Source of the DNA: Limnoperna fortunei
Lineage: Eukaryota > Mollusca > Bivalvia > Mytilida > Modiolidae
Assembly (NCBI GenBank): GCA_944474755.1
Contig: OX104115.1
Coordinates: forward strand, 55,370,648 to 55,434,647
Length of the DNA stretch: 64,000 nucleotides
Direction: 5' to 3'
Below, one piece after another: positions 14,609 to 33,545 of the stretch; the first letter of the stretch is position 1; each line of letters begins with the position of its first letter. The position numbers and the translations under genes were made by a program. The notes beneath the pieces were generated by a model. It did no database searches, had not been told where the DNA came from, and saw nothing but the letters and a program-made list of their open reading frames with translations.

Positions 14609-16312
14609 TTACCCGTTTGTTTTTGTTCTACCGCTATGATTGAGAGCACGATGACGATTGGACCAACATCGTTATTAGCTATATACCGATTGGTCGAAAC
14701 ATACAAGATTTCATTGGACAGGAATGGAGGAATATGTTCAATCCATTTATTTTGCATTTTAGTTCGAAAAACAAATACAAAAAAAAAAAATAATAATAAA
14801 AAAAATAAAGCAAACAAACAAACAAACAAACAAACAAACAAACAACAAAAATCATAATAAAACTAATAAAAGGACCAAAATTACTTCGCTCAGCTTTGAT
14901 CTTTTTTTCCTCCACTATATATACCGGTATTTTCGTGTTTAATATAGTACATCGTCCGAATTATCTAACAAATCACAAGCTATACATGTCGGAATAAACC
15001 GACCTAATACGCCTATTGGAATAAAAGACGTTTGTTGCACGAAGGGATATATTAAAAAATATTTCTTATTTTCTAAATAAGGTCGCCATTAGGGCAATTA
15101 CATATAACAGTGTTATGATTGAAACAAATGTTAACATTACCATACATTATTACTTATACAAATACATGTATCACGTAAACAATTACAATGTAAATGTAAC
15201 ATTTAAGTATTGTTACTGTAGATGACAGAACCAGCACTCGCAAACCCGACCAGCAAAATGAAAGACTTTTAAAAAAAACTTACTTTTACAATATCAACTC
15301 ACACCTTCCCACGAGAAAGTAAAAATGCAATTGACGCGCACGAACGTCTTGGGTCAACATTTTCTCGTCGTTTTGATAGGCGTTAAATAAAAAAAGGAAC
15401 ACGTATATTATGGCTTATTGTCGCGTTCTTGATTAGTTTTGAAATACACAGAGCTGCAATGTCCCAGGACACGCTTGTCTCACCAACTATTAATATTTTC
15501 AGCCCCGATGATATAAAAACCCGTCGTACCATACTAAAATTTAACATGATGTACATGCATCCAAAGTTTTCGTCGAAGGAAAAAAAAAACAACCAAACAA
15601 AACAAAACTTATGTCTCTCTCGATACAACTCAGTATGTACGTGGTTAACATGCATAGAAAACAAAGTAATTTCCATATTTCTTGGCTTAATACAAATGAT
15701 ATGAAGTGATCAAATTCAGAATGTATGTTTTTGAAAATGGAGAGAAAGTCGGAGAACATGTACATGAAATGGCCCTTTGACTTTGGTCAAGTACACAATC
15801 AAAATTTCTAATGTCTGTCAGTCGTTATTTCAAGAGACGAGTGTGAACAAAAATATTTATAACATAACATGCGTTTCAAATCTATTAAGTCTTGTTACCA
15901 GATCCTGTCTAGGTATTTTATAATTCATTATACTGTATTGCATTATTGAATTTATGAATAAATATGTCTAAATTAACATGCGTTTGCAGTCGTTTGTGGG
16001 GAAAGTATAGATATGTTGCTCAAGTTTCTTTTCTTTATCTACGCTGATTAAAAATAAAAAGATAAATAAATTCGACAATTAACGAGTGAACGGAGCTTCT
16101 GATTCTGGGCTGTGGGTTCATAGCTCTGTTTTGTTTTGACTGCTATAATATGCATTTGTTAGTGTCTGCATTTTTTTAATTTAATTTTGTTTGTGCGCGT
16201 GTGTCTGTTTTTTGTTGTTGTTGTGTGTGTTTGTTTGTATATTCGTTTGTTGATGTAGGGTTTTTTTTGGGGTACGTATATACATCGTTTGAATTGATGG
16301 TGAAACAACAAT

Positions 16313-16353
16313 TAGACTCTTTTTGAAAATTGTTGGTGGCCCTGAAAAGGGCC
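16313..16353 (-). terminator. H2A 3' processing module, unit 2
   Basis: Stem-loop 16338-16353, downstream element 16313-16326. Confidence 0.96.
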
Positions 16354-16384
16354 GTTGTTTTGTAGATTGGAAGAGATCCACTGT

Positions 16385-17039
<655 letters not shown>

Positions 17040-17414
17040 ATGCCACCAAAAGTAGGATCAAAGGGAGCCAAGAAGGCCGTCACTAAGACTAAAGCCGCCC
17101 GGGCCAGCGGAGACAAAAAGAGAAGGAGGAGGAGGCGTGAATCCTATGCCATCTACATCTACAAAGTCTTGAGACAGGTACACCCCGATACCGGTGTGTC
17201 CAGCAAGGCAATGTCCATCATGAACAGTTTCGTCAACGACATCTTTGAACGTATTGCCGCTGAAGCCAGCCGTCTCGCCCACTACAACAAGAGATCTACC
17301 ATCACATCTAGGGAGATCCAAACCGCTGTCCGTCTACTCTTGCCAGGAGAGTTGGCCAAGCACGCCGTCAGCGAAGGAACAAAGGCTGTAACCAAATACA
17401 CAAGCAGCAAGTAA
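17040..17414 (+). CDS. H2B: Histone H2B, copy 2
   Basis: 124 residues, identical in translation to copy 1, with the six-arginine run. Confidence 0.98.
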   Translation: MPPKVGSKGAKKAVTKTKAARASGDKKRRRRRRESYAIYIYKVLRQVHPDTGVSSKAMSIMNSFVNDIFERIAAEASRLAHYNKRSTITSREIQTAVRLLLPGELAKHAVSEGTKAVTKYTSSK

Positions 17415-17443
17415 AGTCTTACAGGCGACTTCTACAACAAACG

Positions 17444-17484
17444 GCCCTTTTCAGGGCCACCAACATTTCTCAAAAAGAATCTAA
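17444..17484 (+). terminator. H2B 3' processing module, unit 2
   Basis: Stem-loop 17444-17459, downstream element 17471-17484. Confidence 0.96.
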
Positions 17485-18043
17485 ATTGTTGTCAGTCAAT
17501 TTCACGTATTAGCCACTTACTTAATACCCTTCTCACATGTGTGTCGACTGTTATTTATCTTCCCCCACCCCTCTCTCTCTGTCGTATACACAATACCCCC
17601 GTCGCAAACACAGCAATAAAAATCAAACCCACTAAACTATATATTATATGAAAGTTAACTGTGTATACCTTATAGTCTACCGATCTACACGTACATTCTA
17701 CTTGCAAACAATGATCAGAGAAAAAATTCCCACCTTGGACATATCTTACAACAGTTACAATTATGAATACAAGATACGTCGGAATAAGCAAAACAAACAA
17801 AGAAATGTACAGAAATAAGTGCACGTAGTTTAAATTAAAGAGCAAGGGTTGCTTTCGGTAGATTTTTATTTTCTTTATAATATAAATTAACAGGTATTTA
17901 GATTAAATACGTAGCGGACGAATGCAGGCCCTCCCTTCTTGTGTAATAAAAAAAAAATGGGGTCCTGTAAATGGAATGTGCTGGAGTGGGGAAATAGCTA
18001 CTATATATTTTCTTATTGTGAGAACTGACTTGGAAACAACAAC

Positions 18044-18084
18044 TAGATTCTTTTTGAAAAGTATTGGTGGCCCTGAAAAGGGCC
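18044..18084 (-). terminator. H4 3' processing module, unit 3 gene
   Basis: Stem-loop 18069-18084, downstream element 18044-18057, serving H4 copy 3. Confidence 0.96.
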
Positions 18085-18117
18085 GTTATATTGTTTTGGT
18101 GGTCTGTCTATTCACGT

Positions 18118-18444
<327 letters not shown>

Positions 18445-20059
18445 TCAATCGAGCAATGACTTCCAACCGGCTAAAAAATCTATATATGTAGGCAACGAGG
18501 CCGTGAAAGAGATATCATCTTCTTGAAACCATGGCATTGATTGGTTGGTTTCATTATTTTCCGGGAGGTAACTCTGTATGGTTTACAAATTATGTACACT
18601 TTCAATCCACTTTTTGCTGTTATTTTTAACAGAAAAACAAATTTCATAAAAAAAAGACACAAGCCAAACTAAACATTTAATTTTTCCTTTGCCTTTTTTG
18701 ATGATATCAGAATTTTCCCTCTGTTTTACCTGTTCTCAATGTCACGAACAAGAAATAACCACTATAGTACCAGAGCAAGAAGAGTACAATAAAAAAATAA
18801 AATAACAAAATAATGACAATAATAACAGTAGTAGTAGTAATAATAATAACAAAAACAATAAAACATAAACAAAAAATTAAAAAACAAAAAAAAAGTATTT
18901 TATACATTACAGAATCTAAAACAGTGTTGGCATGAGGAGAAATGGATCGACTATATTCATATGTTGGTAGGGAGGGCAATCAACACAGTGTGCACATTAT
19001 CACTGAGGTCACATTGCTGGAATTTTTTATTTTTTTTTCTTGTTTTCTACTTGTTGAAGTTTTTTTTTTTTTTTTTTCTTGGTGTGTGAGTGTAATCTAT
19101 ATGTCTGTGTTGGGCATTGACATCAACAGTTGTGCATTTTTATGTGCAATACATAGAAGTAAAACTGAATACAAGTTACAGGGAAAAAAATCTTGTTCAA
19201 ACCGATATTGCACATTTTGGAGAAATTAAGAAGCCTATGGCCCAAGACCAAAATTATCGAACTTTGATTCTCTTGTCGTTGTCCACGAATATATTCCCCC
19301 CTAAAAAACATGAGTATTTCGTGCATATTTGCTTCAATGCGTTTTATTTTGGTATGGGAGTACTCTTGGGTCACTTAAAAGAAGAGTGTTCAATTAAAAT
19401 GTTTGCAACTACACATTTAATGAAAATTTGGTGAACTAGGAATAATTTGGTTCAGTGAAAACAGCAGAAACAGTCTATTTGCAGCCTCTCTATCTTCATC
19501 GCTTACGGAAGGGATCATTCCAGAGATTTGCACAGAATTTGAAATTGTCAATTTTTCAAATTTGTGGATACTAGTACTGCAATTAATTTTAAACCACCAA
19601 ATGGCATTGTTCCATAGGCAGTACATTGCATACAGTATACGGTATAAACACATGTACTAAATTTTAAATTATATCAATGGAAAAAAAATTATACTAAATA
19701 AAATTTAAACAAGTAAAACCATAAGTGGTTATTCATGTCATGTATTGTTATTTAAAATTGACAAACTTGGGAAGAGTAATGGAAAATTCTTTGACAGAAA
19801 AATAATATTTTAGCTCGTGTTAGTAGCATCTATGGGCTTGCTTAATTCACTGAGACATGTAATTTCATTTCATATATGTAAATTTCTTCTTTAAATGTCT
19901 TCTTCTATGCAAGAAAATAATCCACAGCTCACTTGTTACCGACTTGGGATCTGTTTTATTGTCATCTTTCTTCTGTGTTTATTGGTGGCAGGCAAATATA
20001 AACAAACAAGCTCATTTCCCATATTCTTCAATCTCAAAAAAAAAATATATATATATATA

Positions 20060-20101
<42 letters not shown>

Positions 20102-20381
20102 ATGACATACATACATACTGACAAAAAAAAACAAACAAACTAAAATCTGGTGGATTTCAGCTATGAACATATTAGCATTGCTTATAAGATGATCACATTG
20201 TTTCCTTGTGAAATGGCAGATAAATGAGTAGGAGATAAAGCAAAAGAGGTGTAAATATTTGCTGTTTTTGTTTTTTGTTTTCCCTTCATATTTGTTTAAT
20301 TTTTGTTGGTAGTATTTGGTGTTTATTTTAAGGGGGAGTGTTTGTTATGAGAGGACGTGTATCAGGAGTTGAACAACCATA

Positions 20382-20422
20382 TAGACTCTTTTTGAATAAT
20401 ATTGGTGGCCCTGAAAAGGGCC
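20382..20422 (-). terminator. H3 3' processing module, unit 3
   Basis: Stem-loop 20407-20422, downstream element 20382-20395. Confidence 0.96.
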
Positions 20423-20452
20423 GTTATAATGAAGATGTGAAAACTTCACAGC

Positions 20453-20920
<468 letters not shown>

Positions 20921-22624
20921 TTACCCGTTTGTTTTTGTTCTACCGCTATGATTGAGAGCACGATGACGATTGGACCAACATCGTTATTAGCTATATACCG
21001 ATTGGTCGAAACATACAAGATTTCATTGGACAGGAATGGAGGAATATGTTCAATCCATTTATTTTGCATTTTAGTTCGAAAAACAAATACAAAAAAAAAA
21101 AATAATAATAAAAAAAATAAAGCAAACAAACAAACAAACAAACAAACAAACAAACAACAAAAATCATAATAAAACTAATAAAAGGACCAAAATTACTTCG
21201 CTCAGCTTTGATCTTTTTTTCCTCCACTATATATACCGGTATTTTCGTGTTTAATATAGTACATCGTCCGAATTATCTAACAAATCACAAGCTATACATG
21301 TCGGAATAAACCGACCTAATACGCCTATTGGAATAAAAGACGTTTGTTGCACGAAGGGATATATTAAAAAATATTTCTTATTTTCTAAATAAGGTCGCCA
21401 TTAGGGCAATTACATATAACAGTGTTATGATTGAAACAAATGTTAACATTACCATACATTATTACTTATACAAATACATGTATCACGTAAACAATTACAA
21501 TGTAAATGTAACATTTAAGTATTGTTACTGTAGATGACAGAACCAGCACTCGCAAACCCGACCAGCAAAATGAAAGACTTTTAAAAAAAACTTACTTTTA
21601 CAATATCAACTCACACCTTCCCACGAGAAAGTAAAAATGCAATTGACGCGCACGAACGTCTTGGGTCAACATTTTCTCGTCGTTTTGATAGGCGTTAAAT
21701 AAAAAAAGGAACACGTATATTATGGCTTATTGTCGCGTTCTTGATTAGTTTTGAAATACACAGAGCTGCAATGTCCCAGGACACGCTTGTCTCACCAACT
21801 ATTAATATTTTCAGCCCCGATGATATAAAAACCCGTCGTACCATACTAAAATTTAACATGATGTACATGCATCCAAAGTTTTCGTCGAAGGAAAAAAAAA
21901 ACAACCAAACAAAACAAAACTTATGTCTCTCTCGATACAACTCAGTATGTACGTGGTTAACATGCATAGAAAACAAAGTAATTTCCATATTTCTTGGCTT
22001 AATACAAATGATATGAAGTGATCAAATTCAGAATGTATGTTTTTGAAAATGGAGAGAAAGTCGGAGAACATGTACATGAAATGGCCCTTTGACTTTGGTC
22101 AAGTACACAATCAAAATTTCTAATGTCTGTCAGTCGTTATTTCAAGAGACGAGTGTGAACAAAAATATTTATAACATAACATGCGTTTCAAATCTATTAA
22201 GTCTTGTTACCAGATCCTGTCTAGGTATTTTATAATTCATTATACTGTATTGCATTATTGAATTTATGAATAAATATGTCTAAATTAACATGCGTTTGCA
22301 GTCGTTTGTGGGGAAAGTATAGATATGTTGCTCAAGTTTCTTTTCTTTATCTACGCTGATTAAAAATAAAAAGATAAATAAATTCGACAATTAACGAGTG
22401 AACGGAGCTTCTGATTCTGGGCTGTGGGTTCATAGCTCTGTTTTGTTTTGACTGCTATAATATGCATTTGTTAGTGTCTGCATTTTTTTAATTTAATTTT
22501 GTTTGTGCGCGTGTGTCTGTTTTTTGTTGTTGTTGTGTGTGTTTGTTTGTATATTCGTTTGTTGATGTAGGGTTTTTTTTGGGGTACGTATATACATCGT
22601 TTGAATTGATGGTGAAACAACAAT

Positions 22625-22665
22625 TAGACTCTTTTTGAAAATTGTTGGTGGCCCTGAAAAGGGCC
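22625..22665 (-). terminator. H2A 3' processing module, unit 3
   Basis: Stem-loop 22650-22665, downstream element 22625-22638. Confidence 0.96.
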
Positions 22666-22696
22666 GTTGTTTTGTAGATTGGAAGAGATCCACTGT

Positions 22697-23351
<655 letters not shown>

Positions 23352-23726
23352 ATGCCACCAAAAGTAGGATCAAAGGGAGCCAAGAAGGCCGTCACTAAGA
23401 CTAAAGCCGCCCGGGCCAGCGGAGACAAAAAGAGAAGGAGGAGGAGGCGTGAATCCTATGCCATCTACATCTACAAAGTCTTGAGACAGGTACACCCCGA
23501 TACCGGTGTGTCCAGCAAGGCAATGTCCATCATGAACAGTTTCGTCAACGACATCTTTGAACGTATTGCCGCTGAAGCCAGCCGTCTCGCCCACTACAAC
23601 AAGAGATCTACCATCACATCTAGGGAGATCCAAACCGCTGTCCGTCTACTCTTGCCAGGAGAGTTGGCCAAGCACGCCGTCAGCGAAGGAACAAAGGCTG
23701 TAACCAAATACACAAGCAGCAAGTAA
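23352..23726 (+). CDS. H2B: Histone H2B, copy 3
   Basis: 124 residues, translation identical to copy 1. Confidence 0.98.
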   Translation: MPPKVGSKGAKKAVTKTKAARASGDKKRRRRRRESYAIYIYKVLRQVHPDTGVSSKAMSIMNSFVNDIFERIAAEASRLAHYNKRSTITSREIQTAVRLLLPGELAKHAVSEGTKAVTKYTSSK

Positions 23727-23755
23727 AGTCTTACAGGCGACTTCTACAACAAACG

Positions 23756-23796
23756 GCCCTTTTCAGGGCCACCAACATTTCTCAAAAAGAATCTAA
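23756..23796 (+). terminator. H2B 3' processing module, unit 3
   Basis: Stem-loop 23756-23771, downstream element 23783-23796. Confidence 0.96.
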
Positions 23797-24355
23797 ATTG
23801 TTGTCAGTCAATTTCACGTATTAGCCACTTACTTAATACCCTTCTCACATGTGTGTCGACTGTTATTTATCTTCCCCCACCCCTCTCTCTCTGTCGTATA
23901 CACAATACCCCCGTCGCAAACACAGCAATAAAAATCAAACCCACTAAACTATATATTATATGAAAGTTAACTGTGTATACCTTATAGTCTACCGATCTAC
24001 ACGTACATTCTACTTGCAAACAATGATCAGAGAAAAAATTCCCACCTTGGACATATCTTACAACAGTTACAATTATGAATACAAGATACGTCGGAATAAG
24101 CAAAACAAACAAAGAAATGTACAGAAATAAGTGCACGTAGTTTAAATTAAAGAGCAAGGGTTGCTTTCGGTAGATTTTTATTTTCTTTATAATATAAATT
24201 AACAGGTATTTAGATTAAATACGTAGCGGACGAATGCAGGCCCTCCCTTCTTGTGTAATAAAAAAAAAATGGGGTCCTGTAAATGGAATGTGCTGGAGTG
24301 GGGAAATAGCTACTATATATTTTCTTATTGTGAGAACTGACTTGGAAACAACAAC

Positions 24356-24396
24356 TAGATTCTTTTTGAAAAGTATTGGTGGCCCTGAAAAGGGCC
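24356..24396 (-). terminator. H4 3' processing module, unit 4 gene
   Basis: Stem-loop 24381-24396, downstream element 24356-24369, serving H4 copy 4. Confidence 0.96.
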
Positions 24397-24429
24397 GTTA
24401 TATTGTTTTGGTGGTCTGTCTATTCACGT

Positions 24430-24756
<327 letters not shown>

Positions 24757-26374
24757 TCAATCGAGCAATGACTTCCAACCGGCTAAAAAATCTATATATG
24801 TAGGCAACGAGGCCGTGAAAGAGATATCATCTTCTTGAAACCATGGCATTGATTGGTTGGTTTCATTATTTTCCGGGAGGTAACTCTGTATGGTTTACAA
24901 ATTATGTACACTTTCAATCCACTTTTTGCTGTTATTTTTAACAGAAAAACAAATTTCATAAAAAAAAGACACAAGCCAAACTAAACATTTAATTTTTCCT
25001 TTGCCTTTTTTGATGATATCAGAATTTTCCCTCTGTTTTACCTGTTCTCAATGTCACGAACAAGAAATAACCACTATAGTACCAGAGCAAGAAGAGTACA
25101 ATAAAAAAATAAAATAACAAAATAATGACAATAATAACAGTAGTAGTAGTAATAATAATAACAAAAACAATAAAACATAAACAAAAAATTAAAAAACAAA
25201 AAAAAAGTATTTTATACATTACAGAATCTAAAACAGTGTTGGCATGAGGAGAAATGGATCGACTATATTCATATGTTGGTAGGGAGGGCAATCAACACAG
25301 TGTGCACATTATCACTGAGGTCACATTGCTGGAATTTTTTATTTTTTTTTCTTGTTTTCTACTTGTTGAAGTTTTTTTTTTTTTTTTTTCTTGGTGTGTG
25401 AGTGTAATCTATATGTCTGTGTTGGGCATTGACATCAACAGTTGTGCATTTTTATGTGCAATACATAGAAGTAAAACTGAATACAAGTTACAGGGAAAAA
25501 AATCTTGTTCAAACCGATATTGCACATTTTGGAGAAATTAAGAAGCCTATGGCCCAAGACCAAAATTATCGAACTTTGATTCTCTTGTCGTTGTCCACGA
25601 ATATATTCCCCCCTAAAAAACATGAGTATTTCGTGCATATTTGCTTCAATGCGTTTTATTTTGGTATGGGAGTACTCTTGGGTCACTTAAAAGAAGAGTG
25701 TTCAATTAAAATGTTTGCAACTACACATTTAATGAAAATTTGGTGAACTAGGAATAATTTGGTTCAGTGAAAACAGCAGAAACAGTCTATTTGCAGCCTC
25801 TCTATCTTCATCGCTTACGGAAGGGATCATTCCAGAGATTTGCACAGAATTTGAAATTGTCAATTTTTCAAATTTGTGGATACTAGTACTGCAATTAATT
25901 TTAAACCACCAAATGGCATTGTTCCATAGGCAGTACATTGCATACAGTATACGGTATAAACACATGTACTAAATTTTAAATTATATCAATGGAAAAAAAA
26001 TTATACTAAATAAAATTTAAACAAGTAAAACCATAAGTGGTTATTCATGTCATGTATTGTTATTTAAAATTGACAAACTTGGGAAGAGTAATGGAAAATT
26101 CTTTGACAGAAAAATAATATTTTAGCTCGTGTTAGTAGCATCTATGGGCTTGCTTAATTCACTGAGACATGTAATTTCATTTCATATATGTAAATTTCTT
26201 CTTTAAATGTCTTCTTCTATGCAAGAAAATAATCCACAGCTCACTTGTTACCGACTTGGGATCTGTTTTATTGTCATCTTTCTTCTGTGTTTATTGGTGG
26301 CAGGCAAATATAAACAAACAAGCTCATTTCCCATATTCTTCAATCTCAAAAAAAAAATATATATATATATATAA

Positions 26375-26414
<40 letters not shown>

Positions 26415-26694
26415 ATGACATACATACATACTGACAAAAAAAAACAAACAAACTAAAATCTGGTGGATTTCAGCTATGAACATATTAGCATTGCTTATAA
26501 GATGATCACATTGTTTCCTTGTGAAATGGCAGATAAATGAGTAGGAGATAAAGCAAAAGAGGTGTAAATATTTGCTGTTTTTGTTTTTTGTTTTCCCTTC
26601 ATATTTGTTTAATTTTTGTTGGTAGTATTTGGTGTTTATTTTAAGGGGGAGTGTTTGTTATGAGAGGACGTGTATCAGGAGTTGAACAACCATA

Positions 26695-26735
26695 TAGACT
26701 CTTTTTGAATAATATTGGTGGCCCTGAAAAGGGCC
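26695..26735 (-). terminator. H3 3' processing module, unit 4
   Basis: Stem-loop 26720-26735, downstream element 26695-26708. Confidence 0.96.
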
Positions 26736-26765
26736 GTTATAATGAAGATGTGAAAACTTCACAGC

Positions 26766-27233
<468 letters not shown>

Positions 27234-28937
27234 TTACCCGTTTGTTTTTGTTCTACCGCTATGATTGAGAGCACGATGACGATTGGACCAACATCGTTAT
27301 TAGCTATATACCGATTGGTCGAAACATACAAGATTTCATTGGACAGGAATGGAGGAATATGTTCAATCCATTTATTTTGCATTTTAGTTCGAAAAACAAA
27401 TACAAAAAAAAAAAATAATAATAAAAAAAATAAAGCAAACAAACAAACAAACAAACAAACAAACAAACAACAAAAATCATAATAAAACTAATAAAAGGAC
27501 CAAAATTACTTCGCTCAGCTTTGATCTTTTTTTCCTCCACTATATATACCGGTATTTTCGTGTTTAATATAGTACATCGTCCGAATTATCTAACAAATCA
27601 CAAGCTATACATGTCGGAATAAACCGACCTAATACGCCTATTGGAATAAAAGACGTTTGTTGCACGAAGGGATATATTAAAAAATATTTCTTATTTTCTA
27701 AATAAGGTCGCCATTAGGGCAATTACATATAACAGTGTTATGATTGAAACAAATGTTAACATTACCATACATTATTACTTATACAAATACATGTATCACG
27801 TAAACAATTACAATGTAAATGTAACATTTAAGTATTGTTACTGTAGATGACAGAACCAGCACTCGCAAACCCGACCAGCAAAATGAAAGACTTTTAAAAA
27901 AAACTTACTTTTACAATATCAACTCACACCTTCCCACGAGAAAGTAAAAATGCAATTGACGCGCACGAACGTCTTGGGTCAACATTTTCTCGTCGTTTTG
28001 ATAGGCGTTAAATAAAAAAAGGAACACGTATATTATGGCTTATTGTCGCGTTCTTGATTAGTTTTGAAATACACAGAGCTGCAATGTCCCAGGACACGCT
28101 TGTCTCACCAACTATTAATATTTTCAGCCCCGATGATATAAAAACCCGTCGTACCATACTAAAATTTAACATGATGTACATGCATCCAAAGTTTTCGTCG
28201 AAGGAAAAAAAAAACAACCAAACAAAACAAAACTTATGTCTCTCTCGATACAACTCAGTATGTACGTGGTTAACATGCATAGAAAACAAAGTAATTTCCA
28301 TATTTCTTGGCTTAATACAAATGATATGAAGTGATCAAATTCAGAATGTATGTTTTTGAAAATGGAGAGAAAGTCGGAGAACATGTACATGAAATGGCCC
28401 TTTGACTTTGGTCAAGTACACAATCAAAATTTCTAATGTCTGTCAGTCGTTATTTCAAGAGACGAGTGTGAACAAAAATATTTATAACATAACATGCGTT
28501 TCAAATCTATTAAGTCTTGTTACCAGATCCTGTCTAGGTATTTTATAATTCATTATACTGTATTGCATTATTGAATTTATGAATAAATATGTCTAAATTA
28601 ACATGCGTTTGCAGTCGTTTGTGGGGAAAGTATAGATATGTTGCTCAAGTTTCTTTTCTTTATCTACGCTGATTAAAAATAAAAAGATAAATAAATTCGA
28701 CAATTAACGAGTGAACGGAGCTTCTGATTCTGGGCTGTGGGTTCATAGCTCTGTTTTGTTTTGACTGCTATAATATGCATTTGTTAGTGTCTGCATTTTT
28801 TTAATTTAATTTTGTTTGTGCGCGTGTGTCTGTTTTTTGTTGTTGTTGTGTGTGTTTGTTTGTATATTCGTTTGTTGATGTAGGGTTTTTTTTGGGGTAC
28901 GTATATACATCGTTTGAATTGATGGTGAAACAACAAT

Positions 28938-28978
28938 TAGACTCTTTTTGAAAATTGTTGGTGGCCCTGAAAAGGGCC
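28938..28978 (-). terminator. H2A 3' processing module, unit 4
   Basis: Stem-loop 28963-28978, downstream element 28938-28951. Confidence 0.96.
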
Positions 28979-29009
28979 GTTGTTTTGTAGATTGGAAGAG
29001 ATCCACTGT

Positions 29010-29664
<655 letters not shown>

Positions 29665-30039
29665 ATGCCACCAAAAGTAGGATCAAAGGGAGCCAAGAAG
29701 GCCGTCACTAAGACTAAAGCCGCCCGGGCCAGCGGAGACAAAAAGAGAAGGAGGAGGAGGCGTGAATCCTATGCCATCTACATCTACAAAGTCTTGAGAC
29801 AGGTACACCCCGATACCGGTGTGTCCAGCAAGGCAATGTCCATCATGAACAGTTTCGTCAACGACATCTTTGAACGTATTGCCGCTGAAGCCAGCCGTCT
29901 CGCCCACTACAACAAGAGATCTACCATCACATCTAGGGAGATCCAAACCGCTGTCCGTCTACTCTTGCCAGGAGAGTTGGCCAAGCACGCCGTCAGCGAA
30001 GGAACAAAGGCTGTAACCAAATACACAAGCAGCAAGTAA
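29665..30039 (+). CDS. H2B: Histone H2B, copy 4
   Basis: 124 residues, translation identical to copy 1. Confidence 0.98.
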   Translation: MPPKVGSKGAKKAVTKTKAARASGDKKRRRRRRESYAIYIYKVLRQVHPDTGVSSKAMSIMNSFVNDIFERIAAEASRLAHYNKRSTITSREIQTAVRLLLPGELAKHAVSEGTKAVTKYTSSK

Positions 30040-30068
30040 AGTCTTACAGGCGACTTCTACAACAAACG

Positions 30069-30109
30069 GCCCTTTTCAGGGCCACCAACATTTCTCAAAA
30101 AGAATCTAA
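30069..30109 (+). terminator. H2B 3' processing module, unit 4
   Basis: Stem-loop 30069-30084, downstream element 30096-30109. Confidence 0.96.
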
Positions 30110-30668
30110 ATTGTTGTCAGTCAATTTCACGTATTAGCCACTTACTTAATACCCTTCTCACATGTGTGTCGACTGTTATTTATCTTCCCCCACCCCTCTC
30201 TCTCTGTCGTATACACAATACCCCCGTCGCAAACACAGCAATAAAAATCAAACCCACTAAACTATATATTATATGAAAGTTAACTGTGTATACCTTATAG
30301 TCTACCGATCTACACGTACATTCTACTTGCAAACAATGATCAGAGAAAAAATTCCCACCTTGGACATATCTTACAACAGTTACAATTATGAATACAAGAT
30401 ACGTCGGAATAAGCAAAACAAACAAAGAAATGTACAGAAATAAGTGCACGTAGTTTAAATTAAAGAGCAAGGGTTGCTTTCGGTAGATTTTTATTTTCTT
30501 TATAATATAAATTAACAGGTATTTAGATTAAATACGTAGCGGACGAATGCAGGCCCTCCCTTCTTGTGTAATAAAAAAAAAATGGGGTCCTGTAAATGGA
30601 ATGTGCTGGAGTGGGGAAATAGCTACTATATATTTTCTTATTGTGAGAACTGACTTGGAAACAACAAC

Positions 30669-30709
30669 TAGATTCTTTTTGAAAAGTATTGGTGGCCCTG
30701 AAAAGGGCC
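30669..30709 (-). terminator. H4 3' processing module, unit 5 gene
   Basis: Stem-loop 30694-30709, downstream element 30669-30682, serving H4 copy 5. Confidence 0.96.
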
Positions 30710-30742
30710 GTTATATTGTTTTGGTGGTCTGTCTATTCACGT

Positions 30743-31069
<327 letters not shown>

Positions 31070-32684
31070 TCAATCGAGCAATGACTTCCAACCGGCTAAA
31101 AAATCTATATATGTAGGCAACGAGGCCGTGAAAGAGATATCATCTTCTTGAAACCATGGCATTGATTGGTTGGTTTCATTATTTTCCGGGAGGTAACTCT
31201 GTATGGTTTACAAATTATGTACACTTTCAATCCACTTTTTGCTGTTATTTTTAACAGAAAAACAAATTTCATAAAAAAAAGACACAAGCCAAACTAAACA
31301 TTTAATTTTTCCTTTGCCTTTTTTGATGATATCAGAATTTTCCCTCTGTTTTACCTGTTCTCAATGTCACGAACAAGAAATAACCACTATAGTACCAGAG
31401 CAAGAAGAGTACAATAAAAAAATAAAATAACAAAATAATGACAATAATAACAGTAGTAGTAGTAATAATAATAACAAAAACAATAAAACATAAACAAAAA
31501 ATTAAAAAACAAAAAAAAAGTATTTTATACATTACAGAATCTAAAACAGTGTTGGCATGAGGAGAAATGGATCGACTATATTCATATGTTGGTAGGGAGG
31601 GCAATCAACACAGTGTGCACATTATCACTGAGGTCACATTGCTGGAATTTTTTATTTTTTTTTCTTGTTTTCTACTTGTTGAAGTTTTTTTTTTTTTTTT
31701 TTCTTGGTGTGTGAGTGTAATCTATATGTCTGTGTTGGGCATTGACATCAACAGTTGTGCATTTTTATGTGCAATACATAGAAGTAAAACTGAATACAAG
31801 TTACAGGGAAAAAAATCTTGTTCAAACCGATATTGCACATTTTGGAGAAATTAAGAAGCCTATGGCCCAAGACCAAAATTATCGAACTTTGATTCTCTTG
31901 TCGTTGTCCACGAATATATTCCCCCCTAAAAAACATGAGTATTTCGTGCATATTTGCTTCAATGCGTTTTATTTTGGTATGGGAGTACTCTTGGGTCACT
32001 TAAAAGAAGAGTGTTCAATTAAAATGTTTGCAACTACACATTTAATGAAAATTTGGTGAACTAGGAATAATTTGGTTCAGTGAAAACAGCAGAAACAGTC
32101 TATTTGCAGCCTCTCTATCTTCATCGCTTACGGAAGGGATCATTCCAGAGATTTGCACAGAATTTGAAATTGTCAATTTTTCAAATTTGTGGATACTAGT
32201 ACTGCAATTAATTTTAAACCACCAAATGGCATTGTTCCATAGGCAGTACATTGCATACAGTATACGGTATAAACACATGTACTAAATTTTAAATTATATC
32301 AATGGAAAAAAAATTATACTAAATAAAATTTAAACAAGTAAAACCATAAGTGGTTATTCATGTCATGTATTGTTATTTAAAATTGACAAACTTGGGAAGA
32401 GTAATGGAAAATTCTTTGACAGAAAAATAATATTTTAGCTCGTGTTAGTAGCATCTATGGGCTTGCTTAATTCACTGAGACATGTAATTTCATTTCATAT
32501 ATGTAAATTTCTTCTTTAAATGTCTTCTTCTATGCAAGAAAATAATCCACAGCTCACTTGTTACCGACTTGGGATCTGTTTTATTGTCATCTTTCTTCTG
32601 TGTTTATTGGTGGCAGGCAAATATAAACAAACAAGCTCATTTCCCATATTCTTCAATCTCAAAAAAAAAATATATATATATATA

Positions 32685-32726
<42 letters not shown>

Positions 32727-33006
32727 ATGACATACATACATACTGACAAAAAAAAACAAACAAACTAAAATCTGGTGGATTTCAGCTATGAACATATTAG
32801 CATTGCTTATAAGATGATCACATTGTTTCCTTGTGAAATGGCAGATAAATGAGTAGGAGATAAAGCAAAAGAGGTGTAAATATTTGCTGTTTTTGTTTTT
32901 TGTTTTCCCTTCATATTTGTTTAATTTTTGTTGGTAGTATTTGGTGTTTATTTTAAGGGGGAGTGTTTGTTATGAGAGGACGTGTATCAGGAGTTGAACA
33001 ACCATA

Positions 33007-33047
33007 TAGACTCTTTTTGAATAATATTGGTGGCCCTGAAAAGGGCC
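33007..33047 (-). terminator. H3 3' processing module, unit 5
   Basis: Stem-loop 33032-33047, downstream element 33007-33020. Confidence 0.96.
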
Positions 33048-33077
33048 GTTATAATGAAGATGTGAAAACTTCACAGC

Positions 33078-33545
<468 letters not shown>
